Shown one piece after another: positions 37,905 through 46,222 of a stretch of DNA of 64,000 nt (within the stretch, counting starts at the first letter, position 1; each line of letters opens with the position of its first letter). The DNA is taken from NCBI RefSeq assembly GCF_004137255.1, contig NZ_SDWT01000001.1, positions 186,001 through 250,000 on the forward strand, in the 5' to 3' direction. This DNA comes from Nocardioides oleivorans (GTDB taxonomy: Bacteria; Actinomycetota; Actinomycetes; Propionibacteriales; Nocardioidaceae). Made by a program: the position numbers and the translations under genes. The notes under the pieces are model-generated. The model saw nothing but the letters and a program-made list of their open reading frames with translations, was not told the DNA's origin and did no database searches.

Positions 37905-39046
37905 ACGAGGCCCTTCAGGATCTGCGACCCGATCAGGTTGCGCAGGGCCTCCGTGGTGCCTCCGCCCAGGGTGAACATGCGCGCGTCGCGGTAGAGCCGC
38001 TCCACGCGGATGTTGCGCGAGTAGCCCAGTGCGCCGTGCAGCTGCAGCGCGGTCGAGCTGACGGTGATCGCGTTCTCCGCCGCGTGCAGCTTGGCGAGCG
38101 CGGCGAGCTCGGGGTCGGGCAGGCCCGACTTCGAGAGCGACGCCGAGGCGGCAGCGCGGTGGATCAGCAGGCGCGAGGCGTCGAGCGCGAGGCGCATGTC
38201 GACGAGCTTCCAGCGCAGGCCCTGGAAGTCGGAGATCGGGCGTCCGAACTGCTGGCGCTGCGTCGTGTAGTGCAGCGCGTCCTCGTAGGCAGCCTGGGCC
38301 AGGCCGAGCGCGACCGTGGCTGCGCCCACGCGCTGGTTGTTGTAGCGACCCATGATGTCCTTGAGCCCGAACATGAGGACGTGGGAGCGCGGGACGACCA
38401 GGTCGTTGAAGTGCACGTCCATCTCGGGGATGCCGCGCAGGCCCATCATGTAGTTGCGCTTGCCGAGGTCGAAGCCCTCGTCGTCGCGCTCGCAGTAGAC
38501 CGCGCAGAGGCCCTTGTCCTCGCCGTCCTCGACGAGCTTCGCGACGACGACGTTGACGATGGAGTCCTTGGCACCGGTGATCCAGGTCTTGGTGCCGTTG
38601 AGCACGACGGTGTCGCCGCGGACCTCGGCGGTGGTCGTCATCGCGTTGACGTCGGTGCCGCCGGCCGGCTCGGTGATCTGGATGACCGGCTTGTCGCCGC
38701 CCAGCACGAGCTCGGCGACGTGCTTCTTCAGCTCCTCCGAGCCCGCCTTCATGATGATGCTGAGCGCGCCGAGGTTGCCGTCGACCACGATGCGGCCCGA
38801 GACGCCGCAGCCCTTGGCGATCTCCTCGACGACCAGCACCACGTCGTACAGCGACAGGCCGGGGCCGCCGTGCTCCTGCGGGATGGTCATCCCCATGAAG
38901 CCCGCGGCTGCGAGCTCCTTGGCGTTCTGCACCGGGTAGTCCTCGGTGCGGTCCACCTCGGTGGCGCGCTCCTTGAAGACCTCGGCGAGCTCGCGTGCGC
39001 GGGCCTGCAGGTCGACCTGCGCGGCGGTGGGGGCAGGGACGGTCAT
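37901..39046 (-). CDS. acyl-CoA dehydrogenase family protein with unusual catalytic-base positions
   Basis: A 381-residue flavoprotein with the ACAD plan: N-terminal helices, MTIPQEHGGPGLSLYDVVLV, the FAD-contact segment IQITEPAGGTDVNAMTTTAE, KTWITGAKDS, and the C-terminal RQQFGRPISDFQGLRWKLVD. The base Glu of short/medium-chain enzymes (YEGT) is replaced in MFTLGGGTTEALR, and the position of the isovaleryl/long-chain base, usually ER, reads NNQRVG. It may use another base or act on a non-standard substrate. GTGA/ATGA-type overlaps join it to the SDR and biotin carboxylase genes. Confidence 0.85.
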   Translation of the reverse strand: MTVPAPTAAQVDLQARARELAEVFKERATEVDRTEDYPVQNAKELAAAGFMGMTIPQEHGGPGLSLYDVVLVVEEIAKGCGVSGRIVVDGNLGALSIIMKAGSEELKKHVAELVLGGDKPVIQITEPAGGTDVNAMTTTAEVRGDTVVLNGTKTWITGAKDSIVNVVVAKLVEDGEDKGLCAVYCERDDEGFDLGKRNYMMGLRGIPEMDVHFNDLVVPRSHVLMFGLKDIMGRYNNQRVGAATVALGLAQAAYEDALHYTTQRQQFGRPISDFQGLRWKLVDMRLALDASRLLIHRAAASASLSKSGLPDPELAALAKLHAAENAITVSSTALQLHGALGYSRNIRVERLYRDARMFTLGGGTTEALRNLIGSQILKGLV

Positions 39047-40437
39047 CGGGGTTCTCCTACGAGGTCGGTGGTCTCGAGCCAGGTCGTGGTGTGCCGCGAG
39101 CCGGCGAAGTCGGGGTGGGCCAGCACGCCGAGGTGCAGTGGCGCGGTCGTGGTCGGGCCGTCGATGCGCAGCTCCTCGAGCGCCCGGGTCATCCGCGCGA
39201 TCGCGACCTCACGGGTCGGTCCCCAGGCGATGACCTTGGCGATCATCGAGTCGTAGTAGGGCGAGATCGTGCAGCCTGCGGTGCAGTGCGTGTCGATGCG
39301 TACGCCGATGCCGCCGGGGAGGTCGAGCGCCGTGATCGTGCCGGGTCGGGGCATGAAGGTGCGCGGGTCCTCGGCGTTGATCCGGCACTCGACGGCGTGC
39401 ACGGCCGGCAGCTGCGAGGCGGGTTCGGCGAGCGGGACCTCACCGGTCGCGGCGAACCACAGCTGGGCAGCGACCAGGTCGACCCCGTGGACGACCTCGG
39501 TGACCGGGTGCTCGACCTGGATGCGGGTGTTCATCTCGATGAAGAAGAACTCGCGCGAGTCCATGTCGTAGAGGAACTCGACGGTGCCGGCGCCCGAGTA
39601 GTCGATGCCCGCGGTCAGCGCGCGGGCAGCCTCGGTGAGCGCCGTGCGAGTCTCGGGCGACAGCACCGGGGAGGGGGACTCCTCGACGAGCTTCTGGTGG
39701 CGGCGCTGGACCGAGCAGTCGCGCTCGCCGAGCACCACCACTCCCCCGGCGCCGTCGCCGAAGACCTGCACCTCGACGTGGCGGGCAGCCTGCACGTAGC
39801 GCTCGACGTACATCTCGCCGGAGCCGAAGACGGCGAGCGCCTCGGCACTCGCCTCGGCGTACTGGTCGACGAACTCCTCGCTGCGCAGCACCGGACGGAT
39901 GCCCTTGCCGCCGCCACCGGCGGCCGCCTTGAGCAGCACCGGGAACCCGACGGCGGACGCGGCGGCGAGGGCCTGCTCCGGCGTCGCGTCGGTCAGCGTG
40001 GCGCCGGGCACGACCGGCACCTGGAGCTTCTCGGCGGCCTCCCGGGCGGCGATCTTGTCGCCCATCGTGTCGATCGCCTCGGCGCTGGGGCCGACGAAGG
40101 TGAGCCCGGCCTCGGCGATCGCGCGGGCGAAGGCGGCGTTCTCGGCGAGGAAGCCGTAGCCGGGGTGGATCGCGTCGCAGCCGGCCGCCTGGGCGACCGT
40201 CACGATGGTCTCGATCGAGCGGTAGCTCTTCGTGACGTCGGCCGGACCGATGCACACGGCCCGGTCGGCGAGCCGCACGGCGAGGCCGTCCCGGTCGACG
40301 GTGCTGTGCACGACGACCGTCTCGAAGCCCAGCTCCTGGCAGGCCCGGACGATGCGGACGGCGATCTCGCCGCGGTTGGCGACCAGGACGCGGTAGCGAC
40401 CGCCGGCGCGGCCGACCGGAGCAGGTGTGGTGCTCAT
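39043..40437 (-). CDS. biotin carboxylase subunit (AccC/PycA-type)
   Basis: A 464-residue ATP-grasp enzyme. VLVANRGEIAVRIVRACQEL begins the biotin carboxylase domain; KAAAGGGGKGIRPV is the ATP lid loop near residue 165; GERDCSVQRRHQKLVEE and FIEMNTRIQVEHPVTEVVHG carry the bicarbonate/biotin-binding Glu and Arg. It carboxylates biotin on the carrier protein using ATP and bicarbonate. The enzyme stands alone without fused carrier, matching the separate carrier (44706) and carboxyltransferase (43228) of the same operon. Coupled by 4-bp overlaps on both sides. Confidence 0.93.
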   Translation of the reverse strand: MSTTPAPVGRAGGRYRVLVANRGEIAVRIVRACQELGFETVVVHSTVDRDGLAVRLADRAVCIGPADVTKSYRSIETIVTVAQAAGCDAIHPGYGFLAENAAFARAIAEAGLTFVGPSAEAIDTMGDKIAAREAAEKLQVPVVPGATLTDATPEQALAAASAVGFPVLLKAAAGGGGKGIRPVLRSEEFVDQYAEASAEALAVFGSGEMYVERYVQAARHVEVQVFGDGAGGVVVLGERDCSVQRRHQKLVEESPSPVLSPETRTALTEAARALTAGIDYSGAGTVEFLYDMDSREFFFIEMNTRIQVEHPVTEVVHGVDLVAAQLWFAATGEVPLAEPASQLPAVHAVECRINAEDPRTFMPRPGTITALDLPGGIGVRIDTHCTAGCTISPYYDSMIAKVIAWGPTREVAIARMTRALEELRIDGPTTTAPLHLGVLAHPDFAGSRHTTTWLETTDLVGEPR

Positions 40438-41588
40438 CGGCGGGCCAGCACGTGAACTGCGGCTGCGCCGTTGTCGACGCCCCAGATGCCGCCGCCGGTG
40501 CAGTGGGCGACACCGACCTGCGCACCCTCGACCTGGTTAGCGCCGGTCTCGCCGCGCAGCTGGGCGACGATCTCGACGACCTGGACGATGCCGGTGGCGC
40601 CGAGCGGGTGGCCTCGCGAGAGCAGCCCGCCGCCGGTGTTGACCGCGGTCCTCCCGGCGAGCGCCGACCGGCCCGAGAGCACGAAGCTCGCACCCTCGCC
40701 GCGCTCGCAGAGGCCGAGGGCCTCGTAGTACATGACCTCGCCGATCGCGGCCGCGTCGTGCACCTCGGCCACGTCGACGTCGCGGGCCGTGATGCCGGCC
40801 TGGCCGTAGGCCTGCTCCACCGCGCGGAGGGTGATGTCGGGCCAGGCCATGTCGCGCCAGCCCTGGAAGAACTGCCCGCTCAGCACGGCCGAGGAGAGCA
40901 CCTCGACCGACCGGGCGTCCCCGGTCGCGGCCGGGTCGCGGGTCACGACGACGGCGGCGGCGCCATCGGCGTTCGGGCACATCTGGAGCAGCGTGATGGG
41001 GTCGGCCACCAGTCGCGACTCCATCACCTCGTCGATGGTGACCGGAGTCCGGTACTGCGCGTTCGGGTTGCGGGAGGCGGCGTCACGGCTCTTCACCGAC
41101 ACCTGCGCGATGTCCTCGGGCTTGCCGCCGAAGCGGGAGAGCCACGACTCGGTGCGCATCGCGTAGGCCGCCGGCATCGTGAGGCCGGCCTTGATCTCGG
41201 GGTCGCCCGGGCCGATCGGCAGCAGGCCGCCGCCGAGGGCGCTGAGCTGCTCGACCCCGATCACCAGGACGGTGGTGAACTCGCCGTTGCGCACCGCCCG
41301 GTAGGCCTGGGCGAGGGCACTGGCGCCGCTGGCGCACGCGTTCTCGAAGTTGTAGCAGGGCAGGCCGTCCAGGCCCATCTCCTTGCCGATGCGCTGGCCG
41401 ACGAGCGAGCCGGCGTAGGCGTTGCCGGAGAACAGGGCCTCGATGTCGGTGCGCTGGAGCCCGGCGTCGCGCACCGCGGCGATGCCCGCCTCGACGGCGA
41501 GGGACTCCAGGGTGCGCTCGCGGAACTTGCCGAACGGCGTCGTGGCCGCGCCCACGATGCGGGGGGTGGTGACAGCGGCTCCAGCCAT
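40434..41588 (-). CDS. SCP2-type thiolase, paired with a DUF35 protein
   Basis: A 384-residue thiolase-superfamily enzyme. The nucleophilic Cys is C85 in FENACASGAS; the second block is DVAEVHDAAAIGEVMYYEAL with His, and GGGLLSRGHPLGATGIVQVV carries the catalytic His. It therefore retains the thiolase Cys, unlike the related gene at 46663. It presumably cleaves a 3-ketoacyl-CoA or condenses acyl-CoAs. The adjacent DUF35 zinc-ribbon protein is the usual partner of this branch. ATG at 41588, 3 bp after the DUF35 stop. It is coupled to the biotin carboxylase. Confidence 0.88.
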   Translation of the reverse strand: MAGAAVTTPRIVGAATTPFGKFRERTLESLAVEAGIAAVRDAGLQRTDIEALFSGNAYAGSLVGQRIGKEMGLDGLPCYNFENACASGASALAQAYRAVRNGEFTTVLVIGVEQLSALGGGLLPIGPGDPEIKAGLTMPAAYAMRTESWLSRFGGKPEDIAQVSVKSRDAASRNPNAQYRTPVTIDEVMESRLVADPITLLQMCPNADGAAAVVVTRDPAATGDARSVEVLSSAVLSGQFFQGWRDMAWPDITLRAVEQAYGQAGITARDVDVAEVHDAAAIGEVMYYEALGLCERGEGASFVLSGRSALAGRTAVNTGGGLLSRGHPLGATGIVQVVEIVAQLRGETGANQVEGAQVGVAHCTGGGIWGVDNGAAAVHVLARR

Positions 41589-41591
41589 GGG

Positions 41592-41966
41592 TCAGGCCTC
41601 CTGCTCGGTCGGCGCGGACGCGTGGTCCACGGTGAAGACGTGGTCGCCGGTCTCGGCGTCGGCGTGGGTGGTCACGGTCATGCCGGGGGCGAGGGGCTGG
41701 TCCTCCACCCAGTTCACGACCCTTCCGAGGACGCGCACGTCGCCCGCGAAGTCGGCGTAGCACAGCGCGTAGGGCACCTCGAAGAGCTTGCCCATCCGGA
41801 CGACGGTCCAGGTCGCGACCGTGCCGGTCGGCGTCAGGTCGTGGGCGGGGAGGTCGGTGGCCCAGCAGGTGGGGCACAGGTCGCGAGCGGGGTAGAAGGT
41901 GCGCCCGCAGGTGGCGCAGTGGGTGCCCGTGAGCGGGGCCACTGCGAGGTCCAGGGTGTCGGTCAT
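41592..41966 (-). CDS. DUF35 zinc-ribbon/OB-fold CoA-binding protein
   Basis: A 124-residue protein: zinc ribbon with C17, C20, C31 and C34 (HCATCG and DLCPTC), then an OB-fold domain with ATWTVVRMGKLFEVPYALCY. DUF35 proteins form complexes with thiolase-like partners, as ChsH2 does with Ltp2 in steroid catabolism. Two adjacent ATGs (41969 and 41966) exist; the second has better spacing from GGAG. It is followed immediately by the SCP2-type thiolase at 40434, its probable partner. Confidence 0.87.
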   Translation of the reverse strand: MTDTLDLAVAPLTGTHCATCGRTFYPARDLCPTCWATDLPAHDLTPTGTVATWTVVRMGKLFEVPYALCYADFAGDVRVLGRVVNWVEDQPLAPGMTVTTHADAETGDHVFTVDHASAPTEQEA

Positions 41967-41980
41967 CATTCTCTCCAGGC

Positions 41981-43183
41981 TCAGACGGGGACGGCGCCGG
42001 TGGCGCGGGCGAGCTGCTCGGTGTCGAGGCCGAGGGCGCCGAGGACGGCGTCGTTGTCGGCGCCGAGGCGGGGCACGGTCCCGGCGGGCACGGGGCCCAT
42101 GTCGCTCATGCTGAACGGGGCGTGGGGCATCTTGATCTCGCCGACGTCCGGGTCCTGCACGCGGACGAACATGCCCCGCGCCTCGAGGTGGGGGCAGTCG
42201 GAGATGTCGGCGGAGTCCTGCACGATGCCCGCCGGCACGCCGCCCTTCTCGAACTCGGCCACCACGTCGGCGCGGGTGCGCGCCTTCATCCAGGCGAGCA
42301 TCGCCGGGAGGTAGGCGTCGGGGTTCGCGGCACGCGCGGCACCGGTGGCCGTGGCGGGGTCGGTCGCCAGCTCGGGGCGGCCGATGATCGCCGCCACCCG
42401 GCGCCACATCAGGTCGTTGGGGACGACGAGGGAGATGAAGCCGTCCCCACACTCGTAGGCACCCATCGGCGCCTGGAACCGGTCGGGGCCGCGGGTGATG
42501 ACGTCGCCGGTGAAGGCGTGCTGCATGAGGGGGCGCTCGTTGAGCGCGACCATCGTGTCGTACATCGACACGTCGATCAGGCGGCCCGTGCCCGTGCGGG
42601 TGCGGTCGTAGAGCGACATGAGGATCTGGTAGCCGGTGAGGATCGCGGTGGTCATGTCGGCCAGGCCGTACATCGGCAGCTCGGGAGGCAGGTCACCGCT
42701 CCGGCCGGTCATGTGGGTGATGCCGGCCATGCCGAGGATCGCGGCGTCGAACGCGGGACGACCGGCGTACGGCCCTTCGCTGCGGCCGTAGCCGGAGACC
42801 GCCGCGTAGATGAGGCCGGGGTTGATCGCGCTGAGGTCGGCGTAGCCGATGCCGAGCTTGTCGGTGGCGCCGGGACGGAGGTTCTCGACCACCACGTCGG
42901 CGGTCGCGACGAGCGCGCGGTAGGCGTCGCGGCCCTCCACGCTCGCGAGGTCGAGGGTGACGCTCCGCTTGTTCCGGTTGAAGGAGAAGAAGCCTCCGGA
43001 CACCGCGGCGCCGTCCTCGCCCGTGAGCTGCGGCATGAACTCGCGACGCGGGTCGCCGCCGTCGGGGCGCTCGACCTTGATCACCTCGGCGCCGGCGTCG
43101 GCCAGCCACATCGTGCAGTAGGGGCCGGAGATGTACTGCTCGAGCGCGACCACGCGGACGCCTTCGAGGGGCAGTCGGGACAC
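41981..43183 (-). CDS. CaiB/BaiF family CoA-transferase
   Basis: A 400-residue class III CoA-transferase. LEGVRVVALEQYISGPYCTM starts the N-terminal domain; ADAGAEVIKVERPDGGDPRR, SFNRNKRSVTLDL and ENLRPGATDKLGIGYADL are hallmark segments, and GRPAFDAAILGMAG carries the catalytic Asp. It moves CoA between a donor acyl-CoA and a free carboxylic acid, so it probably activates the island substrate or an intermediate. The start is GTG at 43183 with a GGAGGACC box. It sits between the carboxyltransferase and DUF35 genes in the same operon. Confidence 0.92.
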   Translation of the reverse strand: MSRLPLEGVRVVALEQYISGPYCTMWLADAGAEVIKVERPDGGDPRREFMPQLTGEDGAAVSGGFFSFNRNKRSVTLDLASVEGRDAYRALVATADVVVENLRPGATDKLGIGYADLSAINPGLIYAAVSGYGRSEGPYAGRPAFDAAILGMAGITHMTGRSGDLPPELPMYGLADMTTAILTGYQILMSLYDRTRTGTGRLIDVSMYDTMVALNERPLMQHAFTGDVITRGPDRFQAPMGAYECGDGFISLVVPNDLMWRRVAAIIGRPELATDPATATGAARAANPDAYLPAMLAWMKARTRADVVAEFEKGGVPAGIVQDSADISDCPHLEARGMFVRVQDPDVGEIKMPHAPFSMSDMGPVPAGTVPRLGADNDAVLGALGLDTEQLARATGAVPV

Positions 43184-43227
43184 GGTGGTCCTCCTTCTCG
43201 GGTTCGGGGGTGGAACGGGAACGGTGG

Positions 43228-44709
43228 TCAGCGGCCGGCGTCGACGCGGACGTCGAGCCGCGAGATGTCGTCGCGGCCGGCGAGGTGGCCGACCAGTGCG
43301 CCGAGCGGGCTGAGCTCGCGCACGGGCAGCTCGTCGGCCGGGCGCCGCTGCATGGCCTCGACCTGCGCGGGCTGGCAGAAGAGGGCGAAGAACACGTCGT
43401 CGTCGCTGGCGTCGGCCGGCAGGCCGGCGCGGATCGCGGGCAGCATCGGATCGGCGTAGGCCGCCATCGGGTCGACCACCGGCTCGTCGCCGAGGATCTT
43501 GTCGAGGACGTCGGGGTGGATCGGACCGGGCGGCTCGCCGTAGTGGCCGGCGGCGTAGGTGCGGAGGTCGGCGGGCACGGTGTGGAACCGCTTGCCGTCG
43601 AGGACGTTGAGCATCGCCTGGACACCGACGAGCTGGCTGAACGGCGTCACCATGCCCGGGCAGCCGAGGTCGACGCGCACGCGCGCGGCCTCCTCGAGCA
43701 CCTCGGGCAGCCGGTCGATCAGGCCGAGGCCCTCGAGCTGGCCGACGTAGTGCGACATCATCCCGCCGGGGATCTGGTGACCGACGTAGGACCGGTAGGT
43801 GTCCTCGTCGTGGTCGACGTGCGGCGCGAGGTCCTTGCCGTAGTCGTAGGCGACGTAGCGGAAGTAGGAGTCCATCCAGGCGACCTCGTCCTCGTCGAGA
43901 TCGACGCGGACGCCCTCCTCCCTGGCGAGGGCGATGAGGTCGGCGGTGGCCGGGACCGAGTTGCTGCCCGCGACGGAGCGCGCGGCGCTGGAGAGCGCGG
44001 TCACGCCGTTGCGCAGTGCCTCGCGGTAGCACGCGAGCGCCAGCCCGGTCTGGTCGTGCACGTTCATCTCGACGGGAATGCCGGGCGCCGCGTTGCGGAT
44101 CGCGGTCACCAGCGGCGCGACGCGCTCGGGACGCAGCACGCCGCAGGCGTCGTAGAGCAGGATCCCGGAGGCGCCGTACGACGCGTACTCCTTGGCCTTG
44201 GTCGCGAAGTACTCATCGGTGTGGACCGGCGACTCGGAGAAGGTCAGGCAGGCCGAGGTGTGCATGCCGAGGCGGCGTCCCTCGCGGATGTGGTGCTCGA
44301 CGTTGCGGGTGTCGTTGAGGGCGTCGAAGACCTCGAACTCGTCGAGGCCGAGGCCCGCGAGGTGCTCGAGGAAGAAGGTGACGACGTCGTCGGAGTAGCG
44401 GGTCCAGCCGAAGAGGTTGCGGCTGCGGACGAGGATCGTGCTGGGGGTCTCCCCCATCAGCTCGCGCAGCAGCCGGAACCGCGTCAGCGGGTTCTCCTCG
44501 AGGAACGACACCGCGACCTCGAAGCCGACGCCGCTGAGCAGGTTGCTCCGGGTGAAGCCGGCGCCGGCTGCGTGCGACGCCGCGGGGAGCATGTCCCGGG
44601 TGCGGAGCCGGTTGGCCCACAGTGACTGCGGACCGTCGCGGAACGTCTCGTCCGCGACCTGGAGGGTGAGCTGCTCGCTCGTCCCCGTGGGCTGGTCAGG
44701 CACGATCAT
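43228..44709 (-). CDS. HMGL-like (pyruvate-carboxylase-type) carboxyltransferase with altered metal site
   Basis: A 493-residue TIM-barrel protein related to pyruvate carboxylase CT and oxaloacetate decarboxylase alpha. DETFRDGPQSLWANRLRTRD (metal-binding Asp20) and FEVFDALNDTRN are conserved. At the family KDMAG segment it reads LLYDACGVL, so the carbamylated Lys is Tyr186. At the metal HxHD motif it reads MNVHDQTG, with Asn216 for the first His. At TSQP it reads SNSVP, with Asn250 for Thr. These replace three active-site residues, so the acceptor or chemistry is likely unusual. ATGA overlap with the carrier gene. Confidence 0.82.
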   Translation of the reverse strand: MIVPDQPTGTSEQLTLQVADETFRDGPQSLWANRLRTRDMLPAASHAAGAGFTRSNLLSGVGFEVAVSFLEENPLTRFRLLRELMGETPSTILVRSRNLFGWTRYSDDVVTFFLEHLAGLGLDEFEVFDALNDTRNVEHHIREGRRLGMHTSACLTFSESPVHTDEYFATKAKEYASYGASGILLYDACGVLRPERVAPLVTAIRNAAPGIPVEMNVHDQTGLALACYREALRNGVTALSSAARSVAGSNSVPATADLIALAREEGVRVDLDEDEVAWMDSYFRYVAYDYGKDLAPHVDHDEDTYRSYVGHQIPGGMMSHYVGQLEGLGLIDRLPEVLEEAARVRVDLGCPGMVTPFSQLVGVQAMLNVLDGKRFHTVPADLRTYAAGHYGEPPGPIHPDVLDKILGDEPVVDPMAAYADPMLPAIRAGLPADASDDDVFFALFCQPAQVEAMQRRPADELPVRELSPLGALVGHLAGRDDISRLDVRVDAGR

Positions 44710-45230
44710 GCCTCGATCCGCACGAGCACCTGCTCGAACTCGACGAGCTCGGCGTCGGCCACGCAGACCTCGACGACCGTGCCGGCGACGCCGGCGCGGA
44801 CGGTGTTCATCAGCTTCATCACCTCGACGATGCCGATGACGTCGTCGGCCGCGACCTGCTGGCCGACCTCGACGAAGGGCGGCGCGTCGGGGCTGGGCGC
44901 CCGGTAGAAGACGCCGGCGATCGGCGCGGCGACGGGGTCGCCGCGCCCCTCGGAGGTGGGTGCGGCAGGCACGGGGGCGGGCTCGGCGGGAGCGACAGGA
45001 GCGGCGGCCACGGCGACCGGGGCAGGTGCGGCCGCGGCAGGTGCCGGCGCAGGGACGGCGACGGCTGCGGGCGCGGCGGACCGGGTGGTGCCGCGCTCGA
45101 CCTCGAGGCGGAGCGGGCCGTCCTTGTAGACCACGCGGGTCGGCAGGTCGGAGCCGTCGAGCATGGTCAGCAGCTCGACGACGGTGTCGAAGGTGAGCCC
45201 GTGGGAAGCCTTGCCGGACGTCTTGGCCAT
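44706..45230 (-). CDS. biotin carboxyl carrier protein
   Basis: A 174-residue protein. A short N-terminal region is followed by an Ala/Pro linker (residues 50-92) and a C-terminal biotinyl domain: PVAAPIAGVFYRAPSPDAPP, then VIGIVEVMKLMNTVRAGVAG with the biotinylated Lys139 in EVMKLMN. It shuttles carboxybiotin between the biotin carboxylase at 39043 and the HMGL-like partner at 43228. ATG at 45230 has an AGAAGGAGA box. It heads the minus-strand operon that extends to 37092, with a strong promoter at 45285-45326. Confidence 0.92.
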   Translation of the reverse strand: MAKTSGKASHGLTFDTVVELLTMLDGSDLPTRVVYKDGPLRLEVERGTTRSAAPAAVAVPAPAPAAAAPAPVAVAAAPVAPAEPAPVPAAPTSEGRGDPVAAPIAGVFYRAPSPDAPPFVEVGQQVAADDVIGIVEVMKLMNTVRAGVAGTVVEVCVADAELVEFEQVLVRIEA

Positions 45231-45284
45231 CGTCTTGTTCTCCTTCTCAGCACCGTCGGACCGACCGACGAGTGACGGCTGTCA

Positions 45285-45326
45285 CGTTATGAGTCAACAT
45301 AGTGTCGTGTCAAGAGACATAGTGTC
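45285..45326 (-). promoter_or_regulatory. promoter of the biotin-carboxylase operon with two tandem operator-like sites
   Basis: On the minus strand TTGACA (45313 to 45308) and a -10-like ATAACG (45290 to 45285) are 17 bases apart. The spacer holds CAACATAGTGTCG (45295-45307), a one-mismatch relative of CAACA-N3-TGTTG. A second site, GACATAGTGTC (45316-45326), lies just upstream. The shared ACATAGTGTCGT units repeat at 21-bp spacing, two helical turns, as expected for a dimeric repressor bound twice. The rest of 45231-45396 has no other gene. Confidence 0.7.
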
Positions 45327-45396
45327 GTCTGTCGTGGGTACGGCGATCCGGCGCAGGGAGGCGGCCTCGCTGCGCTGGTCCCCGGGTGGGGCGTGG

Positions 45397-46191
45397 CTAC
45401 TTCAGGTCGTAGGTGTGGAACTGCCGCGCGAGCCGGTAGTGCCCGATGTCCTCGCTCGGCCGGTCCGGGTCGTCGTCGTAGGCACCGTCGGCGTAGTGGA
45501 CCATCAGGGTCTTCTCCTGGAAGTCCTGCGGCATCGAGAGCAGGTCCTCGATGGGCGAGTGCAGGTTGCGGATGTCGGCGCCGAGGGCGTCGGTGGGGCC
45601 GAACCAGGCGTCGTGCATCACCAGGTCGCAGTCGTCGAACCAGGCCCACTTCTCGCGGTCGACGCCGGCGTCGGGCGCGTAGCCGAACTTCACGCCACCG
45701 AAGTCGAACTTGTACTGAAGGCAGCGCGGGTGGTGCCGGGTCTCGGTGAAGTCGACGGTGAACCCGCCGAGGTCCATCCCGGGCTCGATCGGCTGGGCGT
45801 CGAAGAACCAGTCGAAGTTCGCCAGTCCGCCGTCGCCGCGTGCGGACTCCTCCAGCGAGGGCCGCAGGCTCGACCAGATGTCGCTCAGCAGCCACTGCGG
45901 GGCGTAGAGCTTGATCGGGTCCTCGGTCACGTAGTACTGCAGGTAGGCCAGCTCCTCGAGCCCGTTCACGTGGTCGGCGTGCATGTGGGTGATGAAGATC
46001 TCCTTGTACTGCGTGTGCTCGACCCGGCGGGCGCCCTCGCGGTTGTTGGTCGCGAGCATCTTCGGCAGGTAGGGCGGGCAGTCGAGGAAGACCTCACGCC
46101 CGTCGACGTCCATCAGCACGTGGGTGTTGAAGTGGCGCGTGGTGAACGCGTCCCCCACGCCGAGGGTGTAGAGCTTCACGGAGTCAGCCAT
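45397..46191 (-). CDS. metallo-beta-lactamase-fold hydrolase
   Basis: A 264-residue MBL-fold enzyme. The zinc motif is THMHADHVNGL (HxHxDH, near residue 75), with further ligands in TRHHPRC, the Asp of GYAPDAG and a late MVHYADG His. VGDAFTTRHFNTHVLMDVDG begins the domain. It may hydrolyse an acyl-CoA thioester or lactone of the pathway. ATG at 46191 is preferred to the GTG at 46197 because of its AAAGG spacing. It is the last gene of the operon starting at 51669, placed 25 bp after the DUF35 stop. Confidence 0.85.
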   Translation of the reverse strand: MADSVKLYTLGVGDAFTTRHFNTHVLMDVDGREVFLDCPPYLPKMLATNNREGARRVEHTQYKEIFITHMHADHVNGLEELAYLQYYVTEDPIKLYAPQWLLSDIWSSLRPSLEESARGDGGLANFDWFFDAQPIEPGMDLGGFTVDFTETRHHPRCLQYKFDFGGVKFGYAPDAGVDREKWAWFDDCDLVMHDAWFGPTDALGADIRNLHSPIEDLLSMPQDFQEKTLMVHYADGAYDDDPDRPSEDIGHYRLARQFHTYDLK

Positions 46192-46222
46192 CGTCACTGC
46201 CTTTCAGTCGTCGGGTCCGAAA

